Source: Anaerolineae bacterium (GTDB lineage Bacteria; Chloroflexota; Anaerolineae; Caldilineales; Caldilineaceae). Taken from it: a DNA stretch of 64,000 nucleotides. The notes under the pieces are model-generated. The model made no database searches, was not told the origin of the DNA, and worked only from the letters and a program-made list of their open reading frames with translations. The translations under genes and the position numbers were made by a program. Shown here one piece after another: positions 1 through 7,955 of this stretch (positions are counted from its first letter, which is position 1; each line of letters starts with the position of its first letter). Location of the stretch: NCBI GenBank assembly GCA_030432295.1, contig JAUIHI010000034.1:1-64000 (forward strand), in the 5' to 3' direction.

Positions 1-72
1 TGCGCTTTTGATCGCCTGCTCGATTTGCTTCAATTCGGTTTCGTTCAGTTGATACTTCAGTTGTTTTGGCAT
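1..72 (-). CDS. IS630-type transposase, N-terminal fragment (runs off window)
   Basis: Reading the minus strand from an ATG at 72 gives MPKQLKYQLNETELKQIEQA and then IKSA up to the window edge. This is the usual start of the helix-turn-helix domain of IS630-family transposases in Chloroflexi and cyanobacteria. A purine-rich AAGGA lies just upstream of the ATG. Only 24 codons are visible, so completeness cannot be judged. The family call is from memory of the N-terminal pattern. It belongs to a different element from the IS1-like remnant that follows. Confidence 0.5.
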   Translation of the reverse strand, partial: MPKQLKYQLNETELKQIEQAIKSA

Positions 73-106
73 TCCTTCAGTATGCCATCAACTACCAGAA
101 ATCTAA

Positions 107-943
107 AAACTTTCTCGACTCTACTTACATGAAGAAGTGGTTGAGAAAAAGCGGTTGGATCTGGGCCAGGTGCAGGCAGATGAGATCAAGGTGAAGATAC
201 AGGGATTCACAGTCTGAATGGCCATGGCGATTGCGGTTGGTCCCCGCTTGTGGCTGGGCGGTGTCATCAGTCACACACGGGACAAGGCACTGATCGAAGG
301 ACTGGTAGCCAAGATACGCAAGATGGCATTATGTCGACCTCTACTCCTGGCGGCGGATGGTCTGTCCAGCTATCCGGGCGCATTCATGCGAGCCTTCCGC
401 TCTCCTCTCCCTCGTCGGGGAGCCGGTGGTCGTCCCCGACTGGTCTCCTGGCCGGACATCGCCATCGTGCAGGTAGTGAAGCAGCGCAAGGCCGATGGCC
501 TGGCCATCACACGGCGCATCTTCAAGGGCGGGCAGGAACTGGTTGAGCGTCTGCTGCTTCAGACTCAACAAGGCGGCGTGATCAACACGGCCTACATTGA
601 GCGTCTTAATGCCACCTTCCGCCAGCGCTTGGCCCATCTGGCTCGGCGCACCCGCTGTCCAGCCCGAGAAAACGCCACTTTGATCGCTGGCATGTATATC
701 GTTGGCTGCTTCTACAATTTCTGCAGCCCTCACAAAAGCCTGCGGGTGAAGATATGGATCACTGAACGCACCTGGCGTTGGGCCCAACGCACACCGGCTA
801 TCGCCGCTGGCATCACGGACCACATCTGGACACCGACCGAGTTGCTCTGGTTCCGTCTGCCTCCTGAACTTTGGTCGCCCCCTAAACAGCGGGGACGACG
901 CTCCAAAGAGACCTTGAAACTCATCGAAAAGTGGTGCTCATGA
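107..943 (+). pseudogene. Degenerate DDE transposase (IS1-like) with in-frame UGA
   Basis: The open frame 218-943 encodes 241 aa of a DDE transposase: AADGLSSYPGAF carries the second acidic residue and YIERLNATFRQRL the glutamate region. The same frame continues upstream as EKKRLDLGQVQADEIKVK, which holds the first catalytic Asp, and is interrupted only by a TGA at 215-217 where relatives have Trp (TVWMAMAI becomes TV-stop-MAMAI). Going further upstream, the frame is lost at a TAA (104-106). The N-terminal zinc/HTH part is missing. The element is therefore a 5'-truncated, nonsense-mutated remnant. I saw no clear terminal inverted repeats. The family assignment (IS1-like/ISNCY) is from motif memory. 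Confidence 0.65.
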
Positions 944-1048
944 CTCCACGGTTAAGGGTTCTTCTACCACAGGGGATTGTTTCGCCCTTCCCCTTGTTTA
1001 TCCCTCCATCACGCTATTCTGCGGTCCTACCTACTGCCCGAACCCAAC

Positions 1049-2386
1049 CTACAGTTTCGACTTCACGCGCCTCCATCGCCAGAGCAGCACAGCAGCTCCG
1101 ATGAGCAGGGGCAGAAGAGAAAGGGTGTAGACGAATTGCCGGTCAACAGCCCGGATCGAACGGATGTCCCGGCTGCTGCCCGCCACAGGCTGGCCGCTCC
1201 CATCGACCAGTTGGACGCGGACATTCTGTCCGCTTTCCACGCCAATCCCATAGCCGTAGAAACTGGGCGACTTTTCCGCGGTCGGGTCGAACGCTTCGAT
1301 CTGGTAGCCAAGCGACGCGCCCGGCAGTTGGCGTACAAAATAGGGCTGATTGGCTACTCCAGCCACCACCTGCCCCTGCTGGATGACTTGCAGTGTCACG
1401 CTGGGATAGGGCGTTGTGTGGACCCAGACGTAGCGCTCCGCCTGGATGCCTATGGCCTGGGCGTCGATCATACGGGCATAGGCCAATTCGTTCACCTCAA
1501 ATTCTGTGAAAGGCTGCAAATAGAAAGTCGAACCGGGCAGCGCGTAGATGGCGTTGCCGGGGTCGTCGCTCTGCTCCGGCACAGTCCATTTGCTGGCGGG
1601 CATCACAGAATAGCCAACCCCATAACGGCGGGGCCCAAAGACGCGCAAACGTTTGCGGCTGGTTGGCTCTTCTATGCCATCGGGCCGTTCCAGCCATAGG
1701 GCGTAGTCACCTGCGGGCAGATTGAGCACAAATGCCTGCTTCACTTCCGTGCTGTAGCGGGTGAAGAGGGGCAATGGCTGCGGCCCGTCGGGAATGGGCA
1801 GCGTCTCGCCTTTGGTGGCAGCTTGTGCTGCTGCGGTCAACGTCGCCTGATACTGCTGCTCCAACTGGAATTGGGCGTGGAGCGCTTCGCCGTAGGCGGC
1901 ACGGGCCTGGTCAAAGGCAGCGTAACGGGTTGCCGCCTCCGCTCCGCTGTAGAGAGCGACGGTCTCGGCGGGCGCGTCCCCGTCGAACTGAATCACATAA
2001 TCGGTGAGTGGCAGTCGTTCCTCCTGGCCTCTGTTGTCCTGCAAAACCAGCGTCCCCGTCACTAGTTCATTGCGGGCCAGCCAGTCGGCCAGCAGCCGGT
2101 TGGTGATAGGCCAGTCGTAGACGAGTGTGCTTCGGGGAGCCAGGACGTGGCTCGCGTCTGCCAACAGATAGAGAGTCTCGCTGTCGGGCGGGGCAAAAGT
2201 GCTTTCGTACTGCACGCCCGCAAAGACTGTCGTGGCCCAGACAAATGCTTGCCGTCGCTCTGGGGCCTGGGCCGCCGCGGGCAACGCTGTGAATAACCAC
2301 AAAGACACAAAGACACAAAGAAAACAGCAAAGAAATCTTTCTGTTCTTTGTGCCTTTGTGTCTTTGTGGTTGGTATAAAAATTCAC
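1049..2386 (-). CDS. Secreted membrane-anchored protein of the ABC-2 operon
   Basis: A 445-aa protein with a hydrophobic N-terminal segment (about residues 19-35) ending in an Ala-rich signal-peptidase-like stretch, a long beta-rich extracytoplasmic region, and one C-terminal transmembrane helix (about 418-438) followed by basic residues. The start is the GTG at 2386, which overlaps the permease stop as GTGA, so it is the third coupled gene of an ATPase-permease-secreted protein operon. I do not recognise the family. Its role is presumably as an accessory or substrate-interacting part of the exporter. Oddly, the codons for the N-terminus and the hydrophobic core lie inside a dispersed inverted repeat (2295-2371), so the signal peptide is made of repeat DNA. 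Confidence 0.75.
   Translation of the reverse strand: MNFYTNHKDTKAQRTERFLCCFLCVFVSLWLFTALPAAAQAPERRQAFVWATTVFAGVQYESTFAPPDSETLYLLADASHVLAPRSTLVYDWPITNRLLADWLARNELVTGTLVLQDNRGQEERLPLTDYVIQFDGDAPAETVALYSGAEAATRYAAFDQARAAYGEALHAQFQLEQQYQATLTAAAQAATKGETLPIPDGPQPLPLFTRYSTEVKQAFVLNLPAGDYALWLERPDGIEEPTSRKRLRVFGPRRYGVGYSVMPASKWTVPEQSDDPGNAIYALPGSTFYLQPFTEFEVNELAYARMIDAQAIGIQAERYVWVHTTPYPSVTLQVIQQGQVVAGVANQPYFVRQLPGASLGYQIEAFDPTAEKSPSFYGYGIGVESGQNVRVQLVDGSGQPVAGSSRDIRSIRAVDRQFVYTLSLLPLLIGAAVLLWRWRRVKSKL
2295..2371. repeat. CACAAAGA-type inverted repeat inside a gene start
   Basis: An 18-nt arm AACCACAAAGACACAAAG at 2295-2312 is matched by its reverse complement at 2354-2371, with related CACAAAG units between. 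It lies in the 5' coding part of the 445-aa gene, which reads through it. Related degenerate units occur near 13064-13084. Confidence 0.85.
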
Positions 2387-3225
2387 GGGCCACCCCGTTT
2401 CAGCGCCCAGACTGCGCCGGCAAAATAGAGGGCCATCTGTCCCAGCAGCCCGCCCGTATGCAGCAGTAGCCTGCCGCCGTCCCCCACCAGCAGGGCGTCC
2501 ATCCCCCGGCTCATCTGAGCAAAGGGAGAGAGCCAGAGCAGCAGGCCATTCAGTCCGTTCAGCGCGGTGCGCAAATAGAGCAAAGAATTTTGGCGGTTGG
2601 CCGGGGTTTGGGATGCCAGTTGTTCAATGACCGGTGTGCCAAACTGGGCGGCCAGCACCAGCAGCAGCGCTAACAGAAAAAGGACGAGGGCGGTGCGCGC
2701 CGTGCGCCCCCACCCACCGACGAGCAGGCCAAAAGCGACGATTGCGCCGTTTGTCAGCAGCCCCAATCCCAGCACAGCCAGCACATCCGCCTGCACCAGC
2801 AGATTCGTCATCCAGCCCAGCGCTCCGGCCCACAGAAGCACGACCCCGCCAGCCAATGCAAAGAGACGAGTCTGGCTCCACAGCCGCCCCGCCAGATAGC
2901 TCACTCCATCCACCGGGCCGAAAAAGAGGACTTTCAGTGTGCCCTGTTCCCGCTCCCGCACCAGTTGGAGAGTGGCGTGCAGGGAAAGATAGAGGGAAAG
3001 CAGGACTGTGCAGACGAAGACAGGCAGAAAGAAGGGGCGGGTTAAGACCAGTAGCCCGTTTTCGTCCAGAAAGGCCAGATTGTTCAGCACAAGTGTAGAC
3101 GCTGCCAGCAGTGCCAGGGCCGTGACCACATAGATGCCGGGGCTGTAGAGGCTGCTGCTCGTACTGCGCCGCCCAATCTGCCCCGCAGCGTAGAGACGAT
3201 CCGACAATTGCAGGCCCGGCTTCAC
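2383..3225 (-). CDS. ABC-2 type transporter permease
   Basis: A 280-aa hydrophobic protein with about six transmembrane segments. The sequence REREQGTLKVLFFGPV after the second helix is the typical ABC-2 permease cytoplasmic motif that contacts the ATPase. It starts with GTG at 3225, overlapping the end of the ATPase gene by four bases (GTGA), and overlaps the next gene in the same way, so the three products are probably made in fixed ratio. Substrate unknown. The short size suggests a CcmB/NatB-like half permease that dimerises. Confidence 0.85.
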   Translation of the reverse strand: MKPGLQLSDRLYAAGQIGRRSTSSSLYSPGIYVVTALALLAASTLVLNNLAFLDENGLLVLTRPFFLPVFVCTVLLSLYLSLHATLQLVREREQGTLKVLFFGPVDGVSYLAGRLWSQTRLFALAGGVVLLWAGALGWMTNLLVQADVLAVLGLGLLTNGAIVAFGLLVGGWGRTARTALVLFLLALLLVLAAQFGTPVIEQLASQTPANRQNSLLYLRTALNGLNGLLLWLSPFAQMSRGMDALLVGDGGRLLLHTGGLLGQMALYFAGAVWALKRGGP

Positions 3226-4193
3226 AGGCTGCCACCTGCTAAGAAGTTCGACTTTTCAGAAAAAGTCGAACTTCTCACAGCTGCGTCAGTGAGAGTCACA
3301 AACGCTTCTTCCAGCGAGCGTTCCAGCGGACGCATCCCAATCACCAGCACCCCTTGCCCAGCCAAAAACTGGGCCAGAGAGGGGCGCTGATCCTCGCCTG
3401 GGGCAGTCGTCACCAGCCAGCGATGTGGCGAGAATTCCTCCACTTTCAGCACAAAAGGCAGAGCTTCCAACTGCTGGCGCAGATCGACGGGCTGCTGCTG
3501 GAATTCCACTTCAATGCGCTGACCCTCGCCCAACCGGGCACGCAGACCCGCCACCGAATCTTCGGCCAGCAGCCGCCCTCCCGCGATAATCCCGACCCGG
3601 TGCGCGGTCTGTTCGATTTCGCTGAGAATGTGGCTGGAAAGGAGGATTGTGCGCCCGCGCCGGTTCTCCTCCACCAGCAGTTCTCGCACCTGGCGGATGC
3701 CGTTGGGGTCCAGCCCGCTGACCGGTTCGTCCAGAACCAGCAGTTCCGGGTCGTGCAGCAGTGCCCGGCAGAGATTGAGCTTCTGGCGCATTCCCCGGCT
3801 GTAACCGCCCACCAGCACCTGCCGTCGATCCCATAGGTCTGTCCGCTCCAGCAGGGATTGCATGGCCGGGCCGGGCCGCTCCACCCGGTAGAGCCGGGCG
3901 AAGAAGGCCAGATATTCGTAGGCGGTCATCTCGTCGTATTGCCAGGCATCTTCGGCCACGACGCCCATTCGCCGCCGCAAGGCAAGCGAGCTTCCGTCGA
4001 AGGGCTGGCCCAGCACCTCCACCCGCCCGGAAGTGGGGCGAATGATCCCCAGAATCATCATCAGTGTGGTGGTTTTGCCCGCGCCATTGGGGCCGAGAAA
4101 GCCGTAGATTTCGCCGGATTGGACGTGCAAATTCAGATTGTCTACCGCTACGAAGGAGCCGTACCGTTTGCAGAGGTTTTCAGTGCGAATCAC
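3222..4193 (-). CDS. ABC-2 transporter ATP-binding protein
   Basis: The ATPase of the exporter. Visible motifs are Walker A GPNGAGKTTT, signature YSRGMRQKLNLCRALLHDP and Walker B LLVLDEPVSGLDP, followed by a C-terminal accessory domain. A longer reading from ATG 4259 exists, but that ATG lies inside a perfect minus-strand TATAAT, and the extra residues are unlike the family. The GTG at 4193 has GGAG nine bases upstream and begins VIRTENLCKRYG, a normal ABC start. The last 16 residues (SSTFSEKSNFLAGGSL region) are encoded by a mobile palindrome (3242-3275), so the native C-terminus was replaced or extended. Confidence 0.85.
   Translation of the reverse strand: MIRTENLCKRYGSFVAVDNLNLHVQSGEIYGFLGPNGAGKTTTLMMILGIIRPTSGRVEVLGQPFDGSSLALRRRMGVVAEDAWQYDEMTAYEYLAFFARLYRVERPGPAMQSLLERTDLWDRRQVLVGGYSRGMRQKLNLCRALLHDPELLVLDEPVSGLDPNGIRQVRELLVEENRRGRTILLSSHILSEIEQTAHRVGIIAGGRLLAEDSVAGLRARLGEGQRIEVEFQQQPVDLRQQLEALPFVLKVEEFSPHRWLVTTAPGEDQRPSLAQFLAGQGVLVIGMRPLERSLEEAFVTLTDAAVRSSTFSEKSNFLAGGSL
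3242..3275. repeat. Palindromic repeat family A, copy 1
   Basis: AGAAGTTCGACTTTT and its reverse complement are separated by a few bases, forming a 15-bp stem. It lies within the 3' coding end of the ABC ATPase gene. Four more copies are at 7716-7748, 29149-29181, 47262-47296 and 48086-48118. Confidence 0.9.
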
Positions 4194-4257
4194 GGGCTGC
4201 GGCTCCGGGTCAAACGAAAAAAAAGTGGACGAACGGGGACGATTGGGACACAGCTTC

Positions 4258-4263
4258 ATTATA
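4258..4263 (-). promoter_or_regulatory. Candidate -10 box for the ABC-2 operon
   Basis: A perfect TATAAT on the minus strand, 65 bases upstream of the preferred GTG start at 4193. Its last bases overlap the ATG at 4259, which argues against that ATG as a start. No good -35 was seen. Confidence 0.35.
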
Positions 4264-4301
4264 GCGGAGGGGCAGAGAGTGTCAAAGGATAGGCCAGATG
4301 C

Positions 4302-4307
4302 TATACT
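4302..4307 (+). promoter_or_regulatory. Candidate -10 box, leaderless start of the CDF gene
   Basis: TATACT lies seven bases before the ATG at 4315, so transcription from it would begin at or next to the start codon. No ribosome-binding site precedes that ATG, which agrees with a leaderless mRNA. Confidence 0.4.
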
Positions 4308-4314
4308 TTATTCT

Positions 4315-5694
4315 ATGAACCGCGACCACCGCGCCATCGAGCGCGTTCTGCTTATCACTTTCGCCCTCAACCTTCTGGCGACAGCCGCCAAACTGGGCGT
4401 GGGCCTCTGGACCGGCGCGCTCTCTCTCATCGCCGACGGCCTGGACACCCTCTTCGACGGCCTGTCGAATGTAGTGGGGATTGCCGCTGTGCGCAAGGGC
4501 AGCCAGCCCCCCGACGACGACCACCCCTATGGCCACCGAAAATTCGAGACACTGGCCGCGCTTCTCATCGCCACCCTCCTCTTTATCACCGCCTGGGAGG
4601 TAGCCCTGGGCGCGGTGGAGCGCCTGCGCCATCCCCAGCCACCGCTGGTCAATCTGTGGAGCATTTTGGCCCTGGTCGTGGGTGGTGTGATTCAGGGCTG
4701 TACGGGTGTGTGGGAGATGCGTCGGGGGCGGGCGCTGGGCAGCGAAGTGTTGGTGGCCGATGCCCGGCATACGATTGCCAGCCTATACGTCAGCGCCGCG
4801 GTGCTGGTTGGACTGGGGCTGGTCTGGCTGGGGTATGCCTGGGCCGACCCGCTGGTAGCCCTGCTGGTGGCTGGGGTCATCGCCAAAATCGGTGTGGAGA
4901 CGCTCCTGGAAAATATTCCCGCGCTGGTGGATCAGGCGACCCTCGACCCGGCGACGATTGGCGCAGTGGTGGAAAATGTGGCCGGGGTGGAGAGCTTCCA
5001 CCGCATCCGCAGCCGGGGCGCGGCCGACGACGTAGCGGTCGATCTGCACGTGCGGGTGGATCGCCGTCTTTCTATGCAGGCGGCCAACGCCATCGCCGAC
5101 GAAGTGCGCCGCCGCCTCCTCGACCTACCCGGCGTCAACGACGTGACTGTCCACGCCGAAGCCCAGAGCGGGCCAGAAAGTGCGCTGGAGATTCAGCAGG
5201 CTGTCGCGCTGGCCGCGGGGGAAGAGGGGCTGGCTCTCCACGAATTGTGGGTGCAGCAGACCGATGGCCACATTGCCCTGCACCTCCACGTAGGCGTGAA
5301 CCCAAACATCTCTCTTGCCGATGCCCACGAGCAGGTGGACCGGCTGGAAGCGCTCCTGCGCAGCCGTCTGCCCGCCGTCGAGGCTGTACACAGCCATATC
5401 GAAACCGCCAGTGCGGATGTGCTGCCTACCGCACGGGTCAGCCGGGGTCTGCAAGAGCGGATCGAAGCGGCTGTCCAGAGCGCAGCCGACGCCATTCCGG
5501 GCCTGACCGACCCCCACGACATTCAGGTGCGCCAGGTAGAGGGGCAGCTTTTCATCGCCGCCGAGGCGCTGGTGGACGGCGCACTTTCCGTCGCCGCGGC
5601 CCACGCCCTCAGCACAGAATTGCAGCGGGCCGTGCAGGCTGCCGTGCCGAATGTGGGGGAAGTGCTGGTCCATTTGGAGCCGGAGGGTAGTTGA
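4315..5694 (+). CDS. Cation diffusion facilitator metal exporter with three C-terminal domains
   Basis: A 459-aa CDF-family transporter exporting divalent metal (Zn, Mn, Fe or Co) by proton antiport. There are six transmembrane helices in residues 1-200; LIADGLDTLFDGLSN gives the TM2 Asp-x3-Asp and HPYGHRKFE the conserved loop. In TM5 the usual His-x3-Asp reads ARHTIASLYVS, so the second ligand appears to be Ser. The usual single ferredoxin-like cytosolic domain is followed by two further alpha/beta segments (about residues 280-365 and 380-459), giving three tandem cytosolic units. ATG 4315 is chosen because the family homology begins there; the frame is open further upstream but overlaps the divergent gene. 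Confidence 0.85.
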   Translation: MNRDHRAIERVLLITFALNLLATAAKLGVGLWTGALSLIADGLDTLFDGLSNVVGIAAVRKGSQPPDDDHPYGHRKFETLAALLIATLLFITAWEVALGAVERLRHPQPPLVNLWSILALVVGGVIQGCTGVWEMRRGRALGSEVLVADARHTIASLYVSAAVLVGLGLVWLGYAWADPLVALLVAGVIAKIGVETLLENIPALVDQATLDPATIGAVVENVAGVESFHRIRSRGAADDVAVDLHVRVDRRLSMQAANAIADEVRRRLLDLPGVNDVTVHAEAQSGPESALEIQQAVALAAGEEGLALHELWVQQTDGHIALHLHVGVNPNISLADAHEQVDRLEALLRSRLPAVEAVHSHIETASADVLPTARVSRGLQERIEAAVQSAADAIPGLTDPHDIQVRQVEGQLFIAAEALVDGALSVAAAHALSTELQRAVQAAVPNVGEVLVHLEPEGS

Positions 5695-5778
5695 TTGGTT
5701 GATTAGTTGATTGGTTCGTTTACGAATGATTTGCGCATCTACGACATTCCAGTCAACCAATGAACCAATCAACCAATC
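5691..5778. repeat. GGTTGATT-type inverted repeat between convergent genes
   Basis: Arms of GATTGGTTGATTAGTTGATT type (5691-5717) are mirrored by AACCAATGAACCAATCAACC type (5751-5778). It fills the gap between the CDF gene and the helicase stop and could act as a bidirectional terminator. Similar short units occur near 51238-51265. Confidence 0.75.
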
Positions 5779-5780
5779 GC

Positions 5781-7955
5781 TTACAACAATTCTTCCAGCC
5801 GTGCCCGCAGCCCAGACCGCGGAATCGCTACCCGCGCCGCCCGGTAGAGCCGTTCAAAGGCAGGCAGGTCCAATCGGTCTAGTACTGTTTCGCGTGCGAT
5901 GGCTGCGGGCAGCAGACTATGGAAACGGCCCAATTCCAGCAGTGGCTCGACACGGGGCAGCAGCCGGTAGAGGGCGCGCTGGGCCAGTCCTGCATCCCAG
6001 CCGGGGAGGGCGGGCAGTGGGCCGGGCAGATAGAGACAGAATTCGTTGACCGCCATCACTGCGCCCCCCTCGCCGCCGAAATGAGCGTCCAGCATCTCGG
6101 CAAGCAGGCTGCCGTAGACGTCCCCCCAGAAGTGAAAAAGCCACGTCCCTTCGGCCAGAGGCACGGAGAGAATCAGACTCTCGGCCAGCCCCAGCAGTGC
6201 GGCCACGGCCTGCCCGCTCTCCAGCGGCACGGCAAAGGGCGTTGTGGCAAAGCGCAGTTGATCGTCCACCGGCTTGCCGTCCTTGCGCCGAACCCCCACC
6301 CGATAGCGATCCCGCCAGACCACTTCCAGCACGTGACCGCCTAGCCGTAGGGTCTCCCCCTCCACTTTCGAGCGGGCCACTGTCGCCAATGTGCGCCCGG
6401 AAAAGGCGTCCACCAGCAGCAGAGGCAGCGGGTCGCCGCCGATGTTGGCGTAAATCTCGTACTTGTCCACCAGTTCGTCCAGCTTCTCCGCGGCCCGCCA
6501 TTCTCCCAGCCGTCCGGCGCGCAGATAGCCCTGCCGGGTCAGGTGGGCGAGGATGGCAGCCAGCGCGTCGTCCTCCACTGCGTCCGGCGCAACCCGGCGA
6601 AGATCGGCCAGACGGATGCCGCCGGTGGGGCTTTGGGCCAGAATGCTGAAGCTCTGCTGTACCAGCACAGAAGGCAGAAACCTGTACGTCGGACTGGCAG
6701 TCCGACCAGTCGAACTAACAGTTCGACCTACGGTCTCCGCAATTAGCGCCTGAAAGCGCACCTCCTCCAACGCAGAACGGGACAGGCAGAGGACCCGTGT
6801 CACGCCTGTGCGCCGTCCGCCCCGGCCAATGCGCTGCTGAAAAGAGGAGAGCGACGGCGGCGGGCCGATCAGCGCCACTTCGTCGATGCTGCCGATGTCG
6901 ATGCCCAGTTCCAGGGTGGAGGTGCTGACGCAGATGGCAACAGCGGCTTCGGCAAAGCCGTCCTCCACCTCCTGGCGCAGGGCCGTGTCCAGATTGGAGT
7001 AGTGGGTGAAGATGGCGCTCTCAAAGTACAGATTGGCGCGCAGAAAGGCCGCGGTCTGCTCCACTTCGTTGCGGCTGTTGCAGAAGACGAGGAACTTACG
7101 GGCAGCAGACTCACCGGTGGCGTGGATGGCGAGGGCCGTCGTCAGATCGTCCAGCCCAGCCAGAGGCCAAATCTCCGCGTCCAGTTCCCGGCGGCCAGGG
7201 ACGGCGATAATCTGTGTTTCACCCTCACTGGAGAACCCCACCCCAGCCCTCCCCTCAAGCGGGGAGGGAGTAGATCCCTCCGCTGATGGAGAGAGATAGC
7301 GGGCCGCGATTCCCTCCGGGTCCGGCACTGTAGCGGAGAGGGCGATGCGTTGTAGGGGGATGACGGGCAGGCCGTTGCGCTGCTGGTGATAGCTGCGGAT
7401 GTGCTCGATGCGGCGCAGCAGACAGCGCAACTGATCCCCGCGGGGTCCGCCGTCCAGCAGGTGAATCTCGTCCAGGACGATTGCCCACAATTCCGCCAGC
7501 AGCCGGGGCGCACGGGTGAGTAGGGAATCGGTGGATTCGGGGGTGGTGATCAGAACTGTCGGCGGGTTTGTGGTGGAGACCGGGCCGGTGTCGCCGCTTT
7601 TCATCGCAAAGGGGATTTCCAACTGTTCCAGCGGCAAACGCAGCCGCTCGTAGAGGTCACGCACCAGCGCCCGCGTGGGGCAAAGGTAGAGGATGGCAAT
7701 AGAAGCTCGGCTTTCAGAAGTCCGACTTTTGCCAAAAGTCGGACTTCTATTGTCCCCGAAGCAGTGGCGTTCGAGTAGCGGAACAATCGCTGCTTCGGTC
7801 TTGCCGCCCGCCGTGGCCGCGATGACGAGGGTATTGTGACCATCGAGAATGGGCGGAATGGCGGCTTCCTGCACGGGGGTAAAGCTGCCGTGACGGGCGA
7901 AGAAGGCGGTCCACGTGTGGGGCAGGCGGGATTTCAGACTGCGGGGGGTGGTCAT
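5781..7955 (-). CDS. BrxHI-like / Lhr-type superfamily II helicase
   Basis: A 724-aa DEAD/H helicase. Motif I ATAGGKTEA, Ia PTRALVRDL, Ib TTPESTDSLL, II DEIH, III LSATVPD, IV FCNSRNEVEQ, V STSTLELGIDI and VI QRIGRGGRRTG are all present, followed by a C-terminal Lhr-like winged-helix/beta region. It is the last gene of a coupled operon, overlapping the BrxD-like ATPase by ATGA. In type 2 BREX, brxD and brxHI occur together; the same pair is seen here without the core BREX genes. Three segments look like translated mobile palindromes: GDNRSPTFGKSRTSESRASI between motifs I and Ia, the PSPLEGRAGVGF segment after motif III, and GRTVSSTGRTASPTYRF after motif VI. All keep the frame. Confidence 0.85.
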   Translation of the reverse strand: MTTPRSLKSRLPHTWTAFFARHGSFTPVQEAAIPPILDGHNTLVIAATAGGKTEAAIVPLLERHCFGDNRSPTFGKSRTSESRASIAILYLCPTRALVRDLYERLRLPLEQLEIPFAMKSGDTGPVSTTNPPTVLITTPESTDSLLTRAPRLLAELWAIVLDEIHLLDGGPRGDQLRCLLRRIEHIRSYHQQRNGLPVIPLQRIALSATVPDPEGIAARYLSPSAEGSTPSPLEGRAGVGFSSEGETQIIAVPGRRELDAEIWPLAGLDDLTTALAIHATGESAARKFLVFCNSRNEVEQTAAFLRANLYFESAIFTHYSNLDTALRQEVEDGFAEAAVAICVSTSTLELGIDIGSIDEVALIGPPPSLSSFQQRIGRGGRRTGVTRVLCLSRSALEEVRFQALIAETVGRTVSSTGRTASPTYRFLPSVLVQQSFSILAQSPTGGIRLADLRRVAPDAVEDDALAAILAHLTRQGYLRAGRLGEWRAAEKLDELVDKYEIYANIGGDPLPLLLVDAFSGRTLATVARSKVEGETLRLGGHVLEVVWRDRYRVGVRRKDGKPVDDQLRFATTPFAVPLESGQAVAALLGLAESLILSVPLAEGTWLFHFWGDVYGSLLAEMLDAHFGGEGGAVMAVNEFCLYLPGPLPALPGWDAGLAQRALYRLLPRVEPLLELGRFHSLLPAAIARETVLDRLDLPAFERLYRAARVAIPRSGLRARLEELL
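6684..6732. repeat. Twin-hairpin repeat in the helicase gene
   Basis: Two consecutive palindromes, GTCGGACTGGCAGTCCGAC (6688-6706) and GTCGAACTAACAGTTCGAC (6709-6727), lie in frame inside the helicase coding sequence. Confidence 0.85.
7236..7271. repeat. CCCTCCCC-type palindrome in the helicase gene
   Basis: CCCAGCCCTCCCCTCAAGCG continues into a matching GGGGAGGGAG arm. It encodes the PSPLEGRAGVGF-like segment in frame. This repeat type is common in several bacterial groups. Confidence 0.6.
7716..7748. repeat. Palindromic repeat family A, copy 2 (inside helicase gene)
   Basis: AGAAGTCCGACTTTT, GCC, then AAAAGTCGGACTTCT: a perfect 15-bp stem, in frame between helicase motifs I and Ia. A half unit (AGAAGCTCGGCTTTC, 7701-7715) precedes it. 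Confidence 0.9.
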
